64,000 bases of DNA from Anthoceros angustus (Eukaryota; Streptophyta; Anthocerotopsida; Anthocerotales; Anthocerotaceae): contig VJWM01000238.1 of assembly GCA_010909165.1 (NCBI GenBank), positions 124,001 through 188,000 on the forward strand, given 5' to 3'. A program made the position numbers and the translations under genes. A model generated the notes under the pieces. That model ran no database searches, was not told the DNA's origin, and saw nothing but the letters and a program-made list of their open reading frames with translations. Shown piece after piece: positions 53,515 through 64,000 of the stretch. The stretch's first letter is position 1; every line of letters begins with the position of its first letter.

Positions 53515-56500
53515 GTTCTACTTACGGAGAATTTAAAGAAAAGGATCGGTTTGGTGAAACCCGCCGATTGAAGCTGGAAAGCTAGGATGAAAGCTCATCT
53601 GAGCATGCGTGATGTGTGGGAGTATGTGGATGGTTCGATCCCAAATCCCAACCTTGTCCTGGCCAGCTGACAGAACCCACGGTGATGAGATAGCAAGTGG
53701 AACAAAGGGAATAAAGTGGCATTTGCCATACTCGAGTGGGTTGGATGAGACACTTGATCCACAGTAAGTGTTCTTGAGACGGAATGCTGGAACGATTAGT
53801 TGACACTTACGAGTCAAAAATGTCCGCACTTGATTCATGTTGAGAACAATTCCATAGTACGAGGATGAAGGAGGGATCCTGTTGGAACCTATGTCACGTT
53901 GAGGTACCTCACACTGTCCGCGATGGGGAGCCAAGGCGACTAATGTGGAGATGGTTGCTCAGCTGACTACTTGCCTCCATCCTATCGGAGACTTTTATCT
54001 CGTGAGATGGCAATGCTTCCTTGCGTGCTGCCTACCAAGCGTGGAAGGCAACGCCACTCTTGGACTTGAATGAAGTCATTGGAGCGCTCTGCAAGAGGAG
54101 CAAAGGCGGAGACATAAATCAAGTGGCACTGCTCGAGGCGAAGGTCTGTTTGTGAAAGGCAAAAGGACCTTGGAAGGGGAAAGGAAAGAAGGATATCTCA
54201 CCTCAAACTGGCATTCCTCGCTGCCGCCGAAAAGACAAAATGCGCACGTGCCAAGTGCCAGTCATCGAACGTGTTGCCCGCAAAAGAAAGTCCGAGGCCA
54301 AGAAGGAGAGCAAGCACGAGGCTCATGTCACATCCAATGTGAAGATCAATTCTTCAAACCCCAGAAACCCAAGAGCGGCGCTCAGTAGCTTGATTTGACG
54401 CCTTGTGGAAACTTCATCCTCTGGTTTTGTTGATTCGGTGCCGCATATCAGACATAACTCAACCGTCATTTATTCTCCACCACACAGCAGAGGTCACCAC
54501 AATCAGTTTTATGTTGGGGACTCTGAGGTGTAAGTTAAGGGCTGGAGATGTTGTCATACCTTTGCTAGGGAGGTGCGTTCTTGTACTTGGAAGATGTCCT
54601 GTCACACTGATATGAGCAAAACCTGCTGAGCATTAGGGCTGGCACAAAGTCACAGATGGCTTCCGCTTTGAGGATAGGAAATGTTACATTTATGAGCTTA
54701 GTAACCCACTATGTAGCTAAGGCCATACACAATGATCCGTCATCAGCTAGTCAGCGTTACCAAGTCTAGAGCTAGGGGCTTTAGTTGCATCATATGCACA
54801 AGCTAATCTCGCATGCAAGGTTGGGTCATGTCAATGTCAAGTGAGCGTCATGGCCAATTCAGATTTGTATAGGAGAAATTACCTTCTGTTCAAGCTTTTA
54901 GAGTCTTGGCACTCCACATCATCCAAGCGTAAGAGCTACCATTTAAGAACAAGACACCCTAATCGTACAAGGCCTTGCTTGCCTTGATACATGCTGATAT
55001 TGGAAAAATTCAGTCAAGTCGTTAGGAGTCTTGAATACTATCTAACATTGATGACGATTTTTTTCACGATACACATGGACATTTCCCATCAAACATAAGA
55101 GTGATGTATGATTAGATTGCTTCTGATCCCTATGGTAACGCTAGAGCCATTTGGTGAAGTGTTTGGGTGATAACGGAGGAGAATTCAGGCCGGAAGTTTG
55201 ATGATCTCTTCAGCTTTGGAATTATTCGCCAACTCTCGTGCCTCACACGCCAGCAGCAAAACGGGGTTCTTGAGAGAAAACCAGACACTTATGGAATGAC
55301 TAGATGCATGTTATCATCGTGGGTCTGCATAAAAGCTATTGGCGTGTTGATGTGACAACTTACTGTTGAATGCAGTAGTCACGCACTGCTGAAAGACACT
55401 TTATGAAGCTTTACGGGAAGGCCAAGCTTGTCACATCTCAAGGTCTTTGGATCACCAGCTTTGCATTCATACAAGCAAAGCGCAAGAAGTTAGATGCAGG
55501 GCTAAACAATTGGTGTTTGTTGGATACTAGGGAGTCAAAGGCCTACAAACTGCTTTGATCCAACAACATCAAAATAACTTTCTGTCTAGAAGTGCAACTT
55601 TCAAGGAGCTTGTCTTCCCACAGAGATGATGTGGGAGCTCTGGGGCTCTTTTCGTTCCAATTCACTAGTGGACGAGCAATCTCTAGCCCCAGATCCATTA
55701 TCCTCGTCGATGGAAGTCACCAGAACACATGATCAAGCATTGTGGATGAGTTGATAAATCCTCGCCCGGCTACACCGGCCTCTTCCTCGAACCCTAATCT
55801 ACAGGCTTGATGATGAGCTTCCAGCTAATGTAGATCCTCCGAACTTGAGGACAGAAGATGAACATCTTGCGAGATCGCTACCTCGAATCGGACTGATGCG
55901 ATCTTGCAAGTGTCATAGTGACGCCGGTTCTCTTGGTTTGGAAGACTCTTATAAATTTAGATCATACGGATGAAGAGGGCACCTCTCACCCTGCGTGGGG
56001 ATACCTCGGTATCTGTCCGTGAACGCCGTCCACGGCGGTGGCGGAACCTCCGCGATCGCATAATTAGCTCATGTGAGACATACATGTGCACGAAGTTAGG
56101 CACGATCCTCGAGTTACAAAGAGGCACTTGAAGGGCGACGATGGTAAACATTGGAGGATTTCGATTGATGATGAGTATAGCTTGTTGGTGAAGAACAACA
56201 CCTGGGAACTCGCAGACTTGCCCCCTGGCCGGAAACCTATCACATGTAAGTGGGTTTTCAAAACTAAATCAAGGCGATGGTACAATTGTATAAATCCATT
56301 AGTAGCTTGGGGTTTCTCGATACGGAATCGATTATGGAGACACTTTTTCGCCGCTTGTCAAACCGCCTGCTCGGATTTTGCTGCCATGGTCTGCTCACTT
56401 TGATCTCGAACTCCACGGATGGATGTTTGCACGGCCTTTCTTCACGGGAACTCGAGGAGGTCTTATATATGGACCAACTGAAGGATTTGTTGATAAGCAA

Positions 56501-57651
56501 TTTCTAATAAAGTCTAGTGTTGAAAACCTTATATGGGTTTAAGCAGAGCCCTCGTGCCTGGTACAAGAGGATTATGAAGTTCCTCAAAAAGCATGGCTTT
56601 GTTCAATCACCAGCAGACTCTAATGTTTTTTACCTCGATTCTGATGGGCTGTTTGTCATCCTTGCGCTTCATGTAGATGATGCAATTTTGTTGAGCAATC
56701 ACCCTAAGCAGCTTTGACCAAGTGAAAGCCTTCTTAGGTCTGAATTAAGGGGCCGCTTGCCTTCTGTCTCGGCATACAGATCCTACGGGACAGGTCACAC
56801 GGCACCATCATTGTACATCAGACCAAATACATAAAAGAAATCCTTAAGAGGTTTAATCTGGATTCTGCAAAGCCTGTTTCAACACCTACAGTAGTGGGGG
56901 AAAAGCTTACCTCGGACCAGTCACCACAGGATGATGTTGATGAGGCTATGATGACTGGAGTTCCGTACGCTGAGGCTGTAGGCTGTTTAATTTTTCTGGC
57001 CAATTCGACACGCCCTGACATCAGCTACTCTGTTAGTGTTGTGTCGCAATTCTTGAAGGCACCTGGTAAAGCACACTGGGTGCTGTTAAACGAATATATC
57101 GCTACCTTTGAGGGTCAATACAATATGGCCTACACTACACCAGGACTAGCAAGAGGGAGTTTGACTTATCTGCATTTGCTGATGCCGATTGGGCATCTGA
57201 TGTGGATACTAGGAAAAGTCTGTCCGCTCATGTTTTCTTGCTGGCACAAGGTGCCATTAACTGGTCTTGTAAGAAGCAGTCTTCTCTTACACTGTCCTCG
57301 ACCGAAGCCGAGTACAAGGCCCTGACGGATGCGTGTAAGGAGTTAGAATGGGAACGGCAATTTCTTGATGCTGTTCACTTACCACAGAAGGGGCCAACTT
57401 TGCTGCTCTGTGACAATATGTCAGCTATTGCCTTGGTGTCTAACCCCCGCTTCCATGCAAGAACCAAGCATGTTAAGTTGTACCATCATTACATTCGAGA
57501 TGTGGCTGAAAGGGGCATAGGCAAAGTCGAGTATGTCAGTACTAAAGATAATGTTGCTGACATTCTTACAAAGGGCTTAAGTAAGCCAAAGCACTACAAG
57601 CACCTTGCAGCCTTGGGGCTGAGGGTGTTCTCTTTGCCTACTGCAACCTAG
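53515..57651 (+). pseudogene. Copia element body, third family copy 2 (gag to RNase H), gapped
   Basis: Gag: WKARMKAHLSMRDVWEYVDG (about 53577), then DSKWNKGNKVAFAILEW. A broken knuckle lies near 54230-54300. Integrase: LALIHADIGKIQ, DNGGEF, QQQNGVLERKP (54960-55290). A gapped linker and RT front follow at 55690-56510. Clean RT from 56517: TLYGFKQSPRAWYKRIMKFL and LHVDDAILLSNH, where YVDD is HVDD. Then CLIFLANSTRPDIS (56980) and a complete-looking RNase H in 57202-57651: LSSTEAEYKALTDACKELEW, CDNMSAIALVSNPRFHARTK, DNVADILTKGLSKPKH. Stop at 57649-57651. Compared with 38863-39540 the front of RT here is gapped while its back is clean; the reverse holds for RNase H. The 5' LTR is not identified. 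Confidence 0.85.
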
Positions 57652-57980
57652 GAATTCACCAACCTATGGCAGCAGGCATTACAGCTGACAGGAATAGTGG
57701 CATGTCCTCGCAGGGATTGCTTTACAGTCCAAGTTGCTGGCACTCTCGTGGATAGGCATGTCCCTACGCTGCTCCTGTGCTGCATATAGGTTAAGGAAAC
57801 CACATGGCACTTAGTGGTACTCTTCAAAGCTGTGCAGCCCTTTCACCTGCACGTGTAAACAGGATCACTCAGTGGATGAAGCTAACAGTACAAATCCAGA
57901 CGTGAGCTGATCCTGCATCGACTCTTAATACAAATAGTGACTTTGAGTTGCTTACCATGCTGTGAAGGAGGGTAGGGGTT

Positions 57981-58247
57981 TTATGTTGGCCCCACACTAG
58001 GCTCGTTATCTCCAAGTGTGCTCACGAAGCCCATTTCCTCCAGCTCCTTGACCATCTTCTGAATCTCAGGAACTGTAAGTGGAAACATGCGGGGCACGCG
58101 AGGAGGGATTCTGCCTATCGGGTCTTCTAGCTCAATTGACCTCAATTTTGGGCACGCTGGGTCGAGCTCCTCCATCTTCTTAAAACGAAAAACACTCAAA
58201 GCCTTTTCAACAACTTTGTCTTGAAGCGAAGATCTCAATGGGCTCAA
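57981..58247 (-). pseudogene. Antisense Gypsy RT N-terminal scrap carried in the Copia 3' region
   Basis: An 88-codon minus-strand frame reads EELDPACPKLRSIELEDPIG, RIPPRVPRMFPLTVPEIQKM and VKELEEMGFVSTLGDNEPS. The 'P.R..P.RM.P.....I...V.ELLE.GFI' pattern precedes the Gypsy RT domain. It is present in both third-family copies (also 40580-40800), so it was there before they separated. Confidence 0.55.
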
Positions 58248-59312
58248 TTTGGAGCAAAGCTAGGATTTATCAAAGTGCTATAGAAATAAGACTTATTTAT
58301 ATGTTTGTCATGTGGATGATCGTCTTGCGCATCATAGGCGCATGCATATGGAGATGGAATTGTAAGCAAGAATCGTCGGACGAATGCAAGCACATAAAGG
58401 AGGAGTAAACTAGCAATTTTGGAGGTGTTCTAAAATTTTGGAAACAACCTTAAAACTGAATTTAGTTCTAGACAAACCCAATTGATAGAATTATAAATCT
58501 TGTTAGAGATGTAACTCCCCATTTAAATCATATGAATAAATTGGACGTGGAAGTATATAAGACACAATTTTGTTCGTTGAATTTAGTTCTAGACAAACCC
58601 AATTGATAGAATTATAAATCTTGTTAGAGATGTAACTCCCCATTTAAATCATATGAATAAATTGGACGTGGAAGTATTCTTGAGTGGGTACTTGCCTAAC
58701 GCAAGATGATCCATTGAGTAGGGATCACTAAACAAGACATACGCCGTGCCAAGCGTTGAGAGACGCCTCGTGGTGGTCGCTAACTCGAGAGTTGCAAAGC
58801 TCTCGGCCAAGTCTCTATGCGAGTAGCAAAAGAGGTCGCAACCGTGGTTTCCTTGAGGCCTTGGATGGACTCGGGGTGGTCCCCATCAAAGCGCGCTTGA
58901 TCCGGCCGCATGTAGCCATAGGCGTGTGGATAGAGTCGTGTGCACGCCCTATAGCGGTCTATGGGAAAAGCTTGCTTGAACGATCTTGGCCAAACGAGTT
59001 TGTACAAGGTGTACGGTCGTTGCAGGCCCTAGCGGTCCATGGGGCAAGCTTGCTTGAAAATATATCTTGGCCAAACGAGTCATGTCATTTAAAAAAAAAA
59101 AAGGATTCCATTGAATAAGCACTCACTCTCATAAAGGAGAAGTTTGCAAGCCATTGTCCCGAGGTCCCATAGTTTACATCGATTTAACGTTGTACTCAGA
59201 TTAGACCTCTTTCCAAAGTCTCGCTTATGTCCATTTACCTAAAGTTATGAACTATATCTTTCTTCTCCAAGTGGGGATGAGATATTTGCATGTAACATAA
59301 AAGAGCCTTAGT
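58173..59312. repeat. 1.1-kb dispersed repeat, copy 1
   Basis: Runs from 'catcttcttaaaacgaaaaa' to 'aaaagagccttagt' and recurs at 60252-61296. It contains an internal ~75-bp duplication (AGCTTGCTTGAA...CTTGGCCAAACGAGT twice, 58960-59080) and an A-run at about 59091-59102. It has no ORF with recognisable homology. Copy 1 lacks many short pieces present in copy 2 ('gaggtcgcaaccgtgg' versus 'gaggctgcaaccaggg'). Confidence 0.92.
58458..58678. repeat. 121-bp duplication bridged by a 40-bp LTR fragment
   Basis: 58458-58556 is repeated from 58579. Between them 58549-58588 (TGGAAGTATATAAGACACAA through GAATTTAGTT) matches the LTR at about 46292-46332. Both junctions are shared words: TGGAAGTAT and TGAATTTAGTT. 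Confidence 0.85.
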
Positions 59313-60011
59313 TTAAGGTTGGAAGGATATATAATGGACGTTGGAAAAGGGCAAAGCATGCAATGGTGGGTGGTCAAGGGTCGCACATGGTGGTGGGTTA
59401 CCTCACCCACGGGTGGTGTGCTATTTGATCTCACCATGTTCCTGACAAGCTTAAACCCCGAGCGAGTCCTCAAATGAGCAAAGCTATTGAGTAACGAACT
59501 AGAGAGGTGCTTATAGGTTGGCTTAGGAGGAGCTCATAAAAATAACAAATATGTGCTGCTGCCCTTGTATTGTCTTGCATACAAATATGATATGCAATAT
59601 GGTCCTACCCATTGCTTTATGTTGAGGTAAAGCTACAAGATTGTATAGAAGGTGAAGTCAGACGCTCACGGACATCAAGCTACCACATTGTCCAAAGCGT
59701 GAGCTTCATTGACTTGTTCATGCCTTCTTTGTTAGCACAAGGAGCCTCGGGAGCTTAGTATTGTATGCACAGGTCAAGCTAGGCGATGTGAGGCAAGTAT
59801 GACCAACATTGCTAGTCCACTCTTGTCTCTTCCGCTTGAACTACGGACAATGTGTTGCATAATTCCAATATACAACCAAACTTGACTCAGGGCCCACTAT
59901 TGCAAACTTCGCAGCTTGGTAGCAAGTTTTGGTGTGTTGAATCACCGAGGAGCCGAATTTGACCACCGCCACTACGAGGCATTTTCACGCTTGCATTCAT
60001 GATTCTTAAAG
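59313..60011. other. No gene recognised
   Basis: Spacer between the two 1.1-kb repeats; no coherent frame or motif. Confidence 0.45.
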
Positions 60012-60199
60012 CTTAACATTTGAGAAAAGGCGTCACTCCAAAGTCCAAGGAATTCTTACTTAACCTTAACATTGGAGAAAAGTCATTTCAAAGTCCAAGG
60101 AATTCTTACTTAACCTTAACATTGGAGAAAAGTCATTTCAAAGTCCAAGGAATTGGAAACCTTAACATTGGAGAAAAGTTATTTCAAAGTCCAAGGAAT
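60012..60199. repeat. ~50-bp tandem repeat, ~4 copies
   Basis: The unit is 'aaccttaacattggagaaaa' then gtcatttcaaagtccaagg and aattcttactt. The outer copies are slightly shortened. Confidence 0.93.
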
Positions 60200-60251
60200 C
60201 CTACACCTTATAAGTGTCTTTGAAGGAATGCTATGGTATTAACATCTCATA

Positions 60252-61296
60252 CATCTTCTTAAAACGAAAAACACAAAGCCTTTTCAACAACTTTGTCTTG
60301 AAGCGAAGATCTCAATGGGCTCAATTTGGAGCAAAGCTAGGATTTATCAAAGTGCGGCTATAGAAATAAGACTTATTTATATGTTTGTCATGTGGATGAT
60401 CGTCTTGCATCATAGGCGCATGCATATGGAGATGGAATTGTAAGCAAGAATCGTCGGACGAATGCAAGCACATAAAGGAGGAGTAAACTAGCAATTTTGG
60501 AGGTGTTCTAAAATTTTGGAAACAACCTTAAAACTGAATTTAGTTCTAGACAAACCCAATTGATAGAATTGTAGAGCATAAATCTTGTTAGAGATGTAAC
60601 TCCCCATTTAAATCATATGAATAAATTGGACGTGGAAGTATTCTTGAGTGGGTACTTGCCTAAACGCAAGATGATCCATTGAGTAGGATCACTAAACAAG
60701 ACATACGCTACGTAAGCATTGAGAGACGCCTCCGTGGTGGTCGCTAACTCGAGAGTTGCAAAGCTCTCGGGGCCAAGTCTCTATGCGAGTAGCAAAAGAG
60801 GCTGCAACCAGGGTTTCCTTGAGGCGTAGCCTTGGATGGACTCGGGGTTGGTCCCCATCAAAGCGCGCGCTTGATCCGGGCTGCATGTAGCCATACGCTG
60901 TGTGGATAGAGTCGTGTGCACGCCCTATAGCGGTCTATGGGAAAAGCTTGCTTGAAACGATCTTGGCCAAACGAGTTTGTACAAGGTGTACGGTCGTTTG
61001 CAGGCCCTAGCGGTCCATGGGGCAAGCTTGCTTGAAAATATCTTGGCCAAACGAGTCATGTCATTTAAAAAAAAAAAAAAGGATTCCATTGAATAAGCAC
61101 TCACTCTCATAAAGGAGAAGTTTGCAAGCTGTTGCCATTGTCCCGAGGTCCCAGAGTTTACATCGATTTAACGTTGTACTCAGATTAGACCTCTTTCCAA
61201 AGTCTGCTTTATGTCCATTTACCTAAAGTTATGAACTATATCTTTCTTCTCCAAGTGGGGATGAGATATTTGCATGTAACATAAAAGAGCCTTAGT
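60252..61296. repeat. 1.1-kb dispersed repeat, copy 2
   Basis: Same boundaries as 58173-59312 and same orientation. It lacks the 121-bp internal duplication but keeps many CTG/CAG-containing bases that copy 1 lacks. Confidence 0.92.
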
Positions 61297-61465
61297 ACAA
61301 CTTGCTTTCCCCTGGAATCGCGCGTGAACGTTTTTAGGTAGCCATGCGATATTTTCGAGGCTTCAGCAGCTGTCGTGTTGTTTTCCTTCTCTCTGACTCA
61401 ATAATTGAAGCCTGCTTCAGTTAATCAGCCTGAAACGTTTCTTGAGGCTTCCTGCTCATTAGATT

Positions 61466-62443
61466 CTACAGTCCCAAGGCGACAGGCTTCGAAATTGCTT
61501 CCTTTCTCTTCTCTCGTCTCTTTGCAACTTTGCCTGAATCCTGCTTCACTTGGTCGGACTGCAAAGCCTCTTTCGACTTCTGCCCTACTGCATACTGCTG
61601 GAAGAAAACGGGCTCTTGGGTGAGCGTTTCTGCCGGCTTGGACGAATACCGCTTTCTCCGCTCAGCAACCTGAGCAGAGTCTTCCTGCACCTGGGCTGCC
61701 TGTTTTGCCTCTTTGGATTTGTTTGAGATTTGAGGGGTTTTCGCACTCCATACAACATCCTTCTGGATGTCATTCTGAGCAGCCCGGCGCCCTGCTACTC
61801 TGCCCGAGTCCTCCTGCACCTGGGCAGCCTGGTCGGCTTCCTTGGATCTTCCCTCCTGCCGTGGTGACCAAGAATGCAGTGATCAGGCATAGTGGATCTT
61901 CATTTCTAATTATTGCACGATTTCAGGTTCACAACATAGAAGGTAGCAAGAATCGTGACTCACATCAGCTTGTGCTTCTCTGCCTGATAGGGTAACAAGA
62001 CCAAGGAGGAGAGCCCCTAGAGCACCTCGTCTTGACAAAGCAGAACCTTCGGAATCTGAACATGCTTGGCGGCTGCTATCCTGTAGAAGAAACTCACTGT
62101 CAAGAAGAATAATGTCACCCTGAGAATGAGCAGCGTAAAAGGCAGGTTCACCATTAGGAGTTCAGAGACGCCGTGCATTGTGCTGAATACATGATCCATT
62201 TTCTGAAAGAATGGCAGCCATGATATGATGCACACAGTAATTCTGTTATGTCTGCAGCATCATCACTTTGGACCATACCTGAGAAGTGGAGACACGTGAA
62301 TGCTTCTTGGACAGCCCCCCAAGCTGGCTTTCTGACCTGATCTTCACACTTTGCTGCTCTGCTTTGCAATGGGGGGAACCGTGGGCAGAGGAAGCAATAC
62401 AGAGAGCCGAAGCTGGAGCCACTTGTCGGATGACAGAAGCCAT
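61466..62443 (-). CDS. Probable thylakoid-lumen protein with twin-arginine signal and three internal repeats
   Basis: Three exons by GT-AG and matching phase: 62443-62279, 62080-61964, 61855-61466, giving 223 aa. Exon 1 (MASVIRQVAPASALCIASSA...) is Ser/Ala/Lys-rich with few acids, like a chloroplast transit peptide. Exon 2 holds LSRRGALGALLLGLVTLSG followed by REAQAD: a twin-arginine, hydrophobic core and an A-x-A cleavage site, the usual Tat route into the lumen. Exon 3 is the mature part. It has three copies of a 21-residue motif: SKEADQAAQVQEDSGRVAGR, SKEAKQAAQVQEDSAQVAER and SKEALQSDQVKQDSGKVAKR, each then R, spaced 43-47 residues. Stop at 61466. I do not recognise the protein. An alternative acceptor at about 62120 would add 13 residues to exon 2. 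The gene lies about 450 bases downstream of the transporter on the same strand. Confidence 0.6.
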
Positions 62444-62895
62444 GGATGCCCCAAGTTGGATCTCGATTCACACCAGTTCTTGATCACAAGCACTCCCTTG
62501 AAACCCGTCCACAAACTCCTGCCAGCTGAGAAGTTGAACAATGCAGCACGTATAGATCCACAGCTGCTCAAGCAGCTCTTCAGCATTGCAAGAGAGATCA
62601 AAGTTCATTTTGATTGGCCCACTCAGAAACCGCAAAACATGAAAAGCAAAGTGGCATACATGCAGTGGCAGGCCAGACAAAGCTGGACACGCCAAGTGTC
62701 ACTTGCTGCTACGCTAATAGGTCACTAACAACTAAGACAAATAAGCAGCTCTCTAATCTGATCCCTACGTCACTAGAGGATTAGCACCTTCTTGAACATA
62801 GACAAAGTTCAGCTGAGGTACATGCAATCCGCAATGTAAAGGGGAGTTCCTTTCTTCCAACCCATCGTATTAAAGATTGCGGCATGACTGCGGCA
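62444..62895. other. Interval between transporter and thylakoid gene
   Basis: Holds the probable 3' UTR of the transporter and the promoter of the downstream gene. Plus-strand frames here are shadows. Confidence 0.5.
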
Positions 62896-64000
62896 TTACC
62901 AGTCGTAGACCATGCGAACTTCGACAAGATTGGCATGTGGGACTCGCAAGTCCTCAATACCAGACCTACAGTTGTGCTGCAGAAGGTAGTAGAGCTTGTT
63001 TATCACAAATCTCTTGAACCATCCGCTGCAACTGGCTTTGGGAACCTCCAGCCTGGAAATTCCCTTCACATAGATGGCTCCACTGTTAGCTGCAGTTTGC
63101 AACTCCAGAAGCTCCTCTCCTGCCGAGGAACCATCTGTGTCGACTTCGTGGGTTTCCAAGTAATTCTGCAGGCATTCGATGACCTGCAACATGAATCCCT
63201 TCTCTGCAACATCCACCAGGTCTTTGTACCCGTATCGGGCCACACACCGGTACACTCCAGGCCCGTATCCCACCTTGCCCACAAGGTACCTTTCGCTGGA
63301 GATGACGCTCTTGACAGGGATGAATCTGATGGTGGTGAAGACTAGGATCCGGTGCAAGCTCCGCACATTCTGCACATAGTGAGTGAAGACAGGAGGCGGC
63401 CCCTCCTGCAGCTCGCTGTAGAAGAAGCAGATGCCTGGAACTCTGGTGATGTCGGAAGGTCCGGTCAGGAGACCTCGCAGGTTCTCAGCACTGATTCTGT
63501 GCTGCACCTCGTAGGCATGCTTCTCCCCACGCCCGTAGTTCCAGACACCCATGACTCCCAGGAATGCTGCTGCAATCCCAAAAGGCACCCATCCTCCATG
63601 TGCGAACTTCACCATCACTGATGACAGATAGGTACCTTCGATGCAGCTGAATGTGATGAAGAAGGCCAAAATCAAAGGCCAGGCTGTGTTCCATACCAGG
63701 AGCATGACAATAGACACAAGGGAAGTGGTGATGAGAAGATCAAAGAGCACAGCAACTCCATACGCGTTTGCAATCTTCCCACTGCTCTGGAAACCGCAAA
63801 CCATTGCCAGGCAGAGGACCATGAGCATGTAGTTTGCTGCTGGGCAGTAAATCTGCCCCTCCTCCTTCTCCGACGTATGCTTGATCTCCATTCTTGGAAG
63901 GCAGCCCAAAGCTATGGCTTGCTTGAACACAGAGAATGTGGCCGAAATGAGAGCCTGGCTGGCCACCACTGCTGCTAGTGTTGCCAGGCCGAACACCGGC
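62896..64000 (-). CDS. KUP/HAK/KT-family potassium transporter, C-terminal part (cut by window end)
   Basis: The open frame runs from the window edge to a stop at 62896 (about 368 codons, no intron). It begins PVFGLATLAAVVASQALISA, a conserved KUP/HAK/KT segment, so the start codon lies beyond 64000. Membrane helices follow: YMLMVLCLAMVCGF, SGKIANAYGVAVLFDLLITT, LILAFFITFSCIEGTYLSSV, and FAHGGWVPFGIAAAFLGVMG. Then come the WNYGRGEKHAYE junction and the cytosolic C-domain (VPGICFFYSELQEGPPPVFT, FTTIRFIPVKSVISSERYLV, YRCVARYGYKDLVD). The family moves K+ together with H+ at plasma or vacuolar membranes. The end VPHANLVEVRMVYDW is typical of the family. No defects are visible. Confidence 0.95.
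   Translation of the reverse strand, partial: PVFGLATLAAVVASQALISATFSVFKQAIALGCLPRMEIKHTSEKEEGQIYCPAANYMLMVLCLAMVCGFQSSGKIANAYGVAVLFDLLITTSLVSIVMLLVWNTAWPLILAFFITFSCIEGTYLSSVMVKFAHGGWVPFGIAAAFLGVMGVWNYGRGEKHAYEVQHRISAENLRGLLTGPSDITRVPGICFFYSELQEGPPPVFTHYVQNVRSLHRILVFTTIRFIPVKSVISSERYLVGKVGYGPGVYRCVARYGYKDLVDVAEKGFMLQVIECLQNYLETHEVDTDGSSAGEELLELQTAANSGAIYVKGISRLEVPKASCSGWFKRFVINKLYYLLQHNCRSGIEDLRVPHANLVEVRMVYDW

Noticed and set aside
59091-59104. A-run considered as a SINE or processed-gene tail
   Set aside because: It is internal to a longer repeat with sequence continuing unchanged on both sides in both copies.
1-64000. tRNA, rRNA, riboswitch, organellar insertions or bacterial defence systems
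   Set aside because: I saw no cloverleaf, rRNA core or organelle gene sequence by eye; a dedicated RNA search was not possible here.

Overview
This window looks like nuclear DNA of a land plant with a large, repeat-rich genome. The evidence is a plant-type telomere-like CCCTAAA run at 19.2 kb, a PLS-class PPR gene, a 17-exon plant-type ribonucleotide reductase gene, a chloroplast/thylakoid-targeted gene, a KUP/HAK/KT potassium transporter, and many Ty1/Copia, Ty3/Gypsy, LINE-like and CACTA-like remnants. The PPR repeats carry acidic 'AEKEE...G' linkers before the 'G..IHAE' block. I associate these with ferns, so a fern is my best guess; that is inference from memory.

Layout. 0-5.4 kb: a CACTA-like terminus, then inverted fragments of a LINE-like reverse transcriptase around a duplicated, uncharacterised coiled-coil (gag-like) coding block. 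5.55-14.1 kb: a complete Copia element with two identical 173-bp LTRs and a 5-bp target duplication (GTGAG). It has an unusual extra ORF ahead of gag, an internal ~2.2-kb tandem duplication and an antisense membrane-protein-like ORF near the 3' LTR. It sits inside an older open frame. 15.5-19 kb: a small RING-H2 gene between two minisatellites, with a partial 3' copy 3 kb upstream. 19.3-22.4 kb: a PPR gene on the minus strand. 23.2-27.8 kb: RNR1 on the plus strand with E2F-like sites upstream. 28.5-53 kb: mostly nested, broken elements, satellites and CACTA-like ends. 53.5-58.2 kb: a longer Copia copy related to the one at 38.5-40.8 kb. 58.2-61.3 kb: a duplicated 1.1-kb noncoding repeat. 61.5-64 kb: a three-exon gene for a probable thylakoid-lumen protein with three internal repeats, then the 3' part of the potassium transporter, both on the minus strand.

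About 10-15% of the window is host genes (PPR, RNR1, RING, thylakoid protein, transporter). They do not form an operon-like unit. RNR1 (dNTP supply) and the PPR gene (organelle RNA processing) are divergently arranged across about 1.3 kb.

A recurring caution: wherever two copies of a repeat can be aligned, one copy is riddled with 1-12 base deletions that very often remove CTG/CAG (CHG-context) bases, in patches next to clean sequence. This occurs even inside the young Copia element whose LTRs are identical. Many apparent frameshifts may therefore be assembly or base-calling errors at methylated sites rather than real decay, so 'pseudogene' calls below are provisional.
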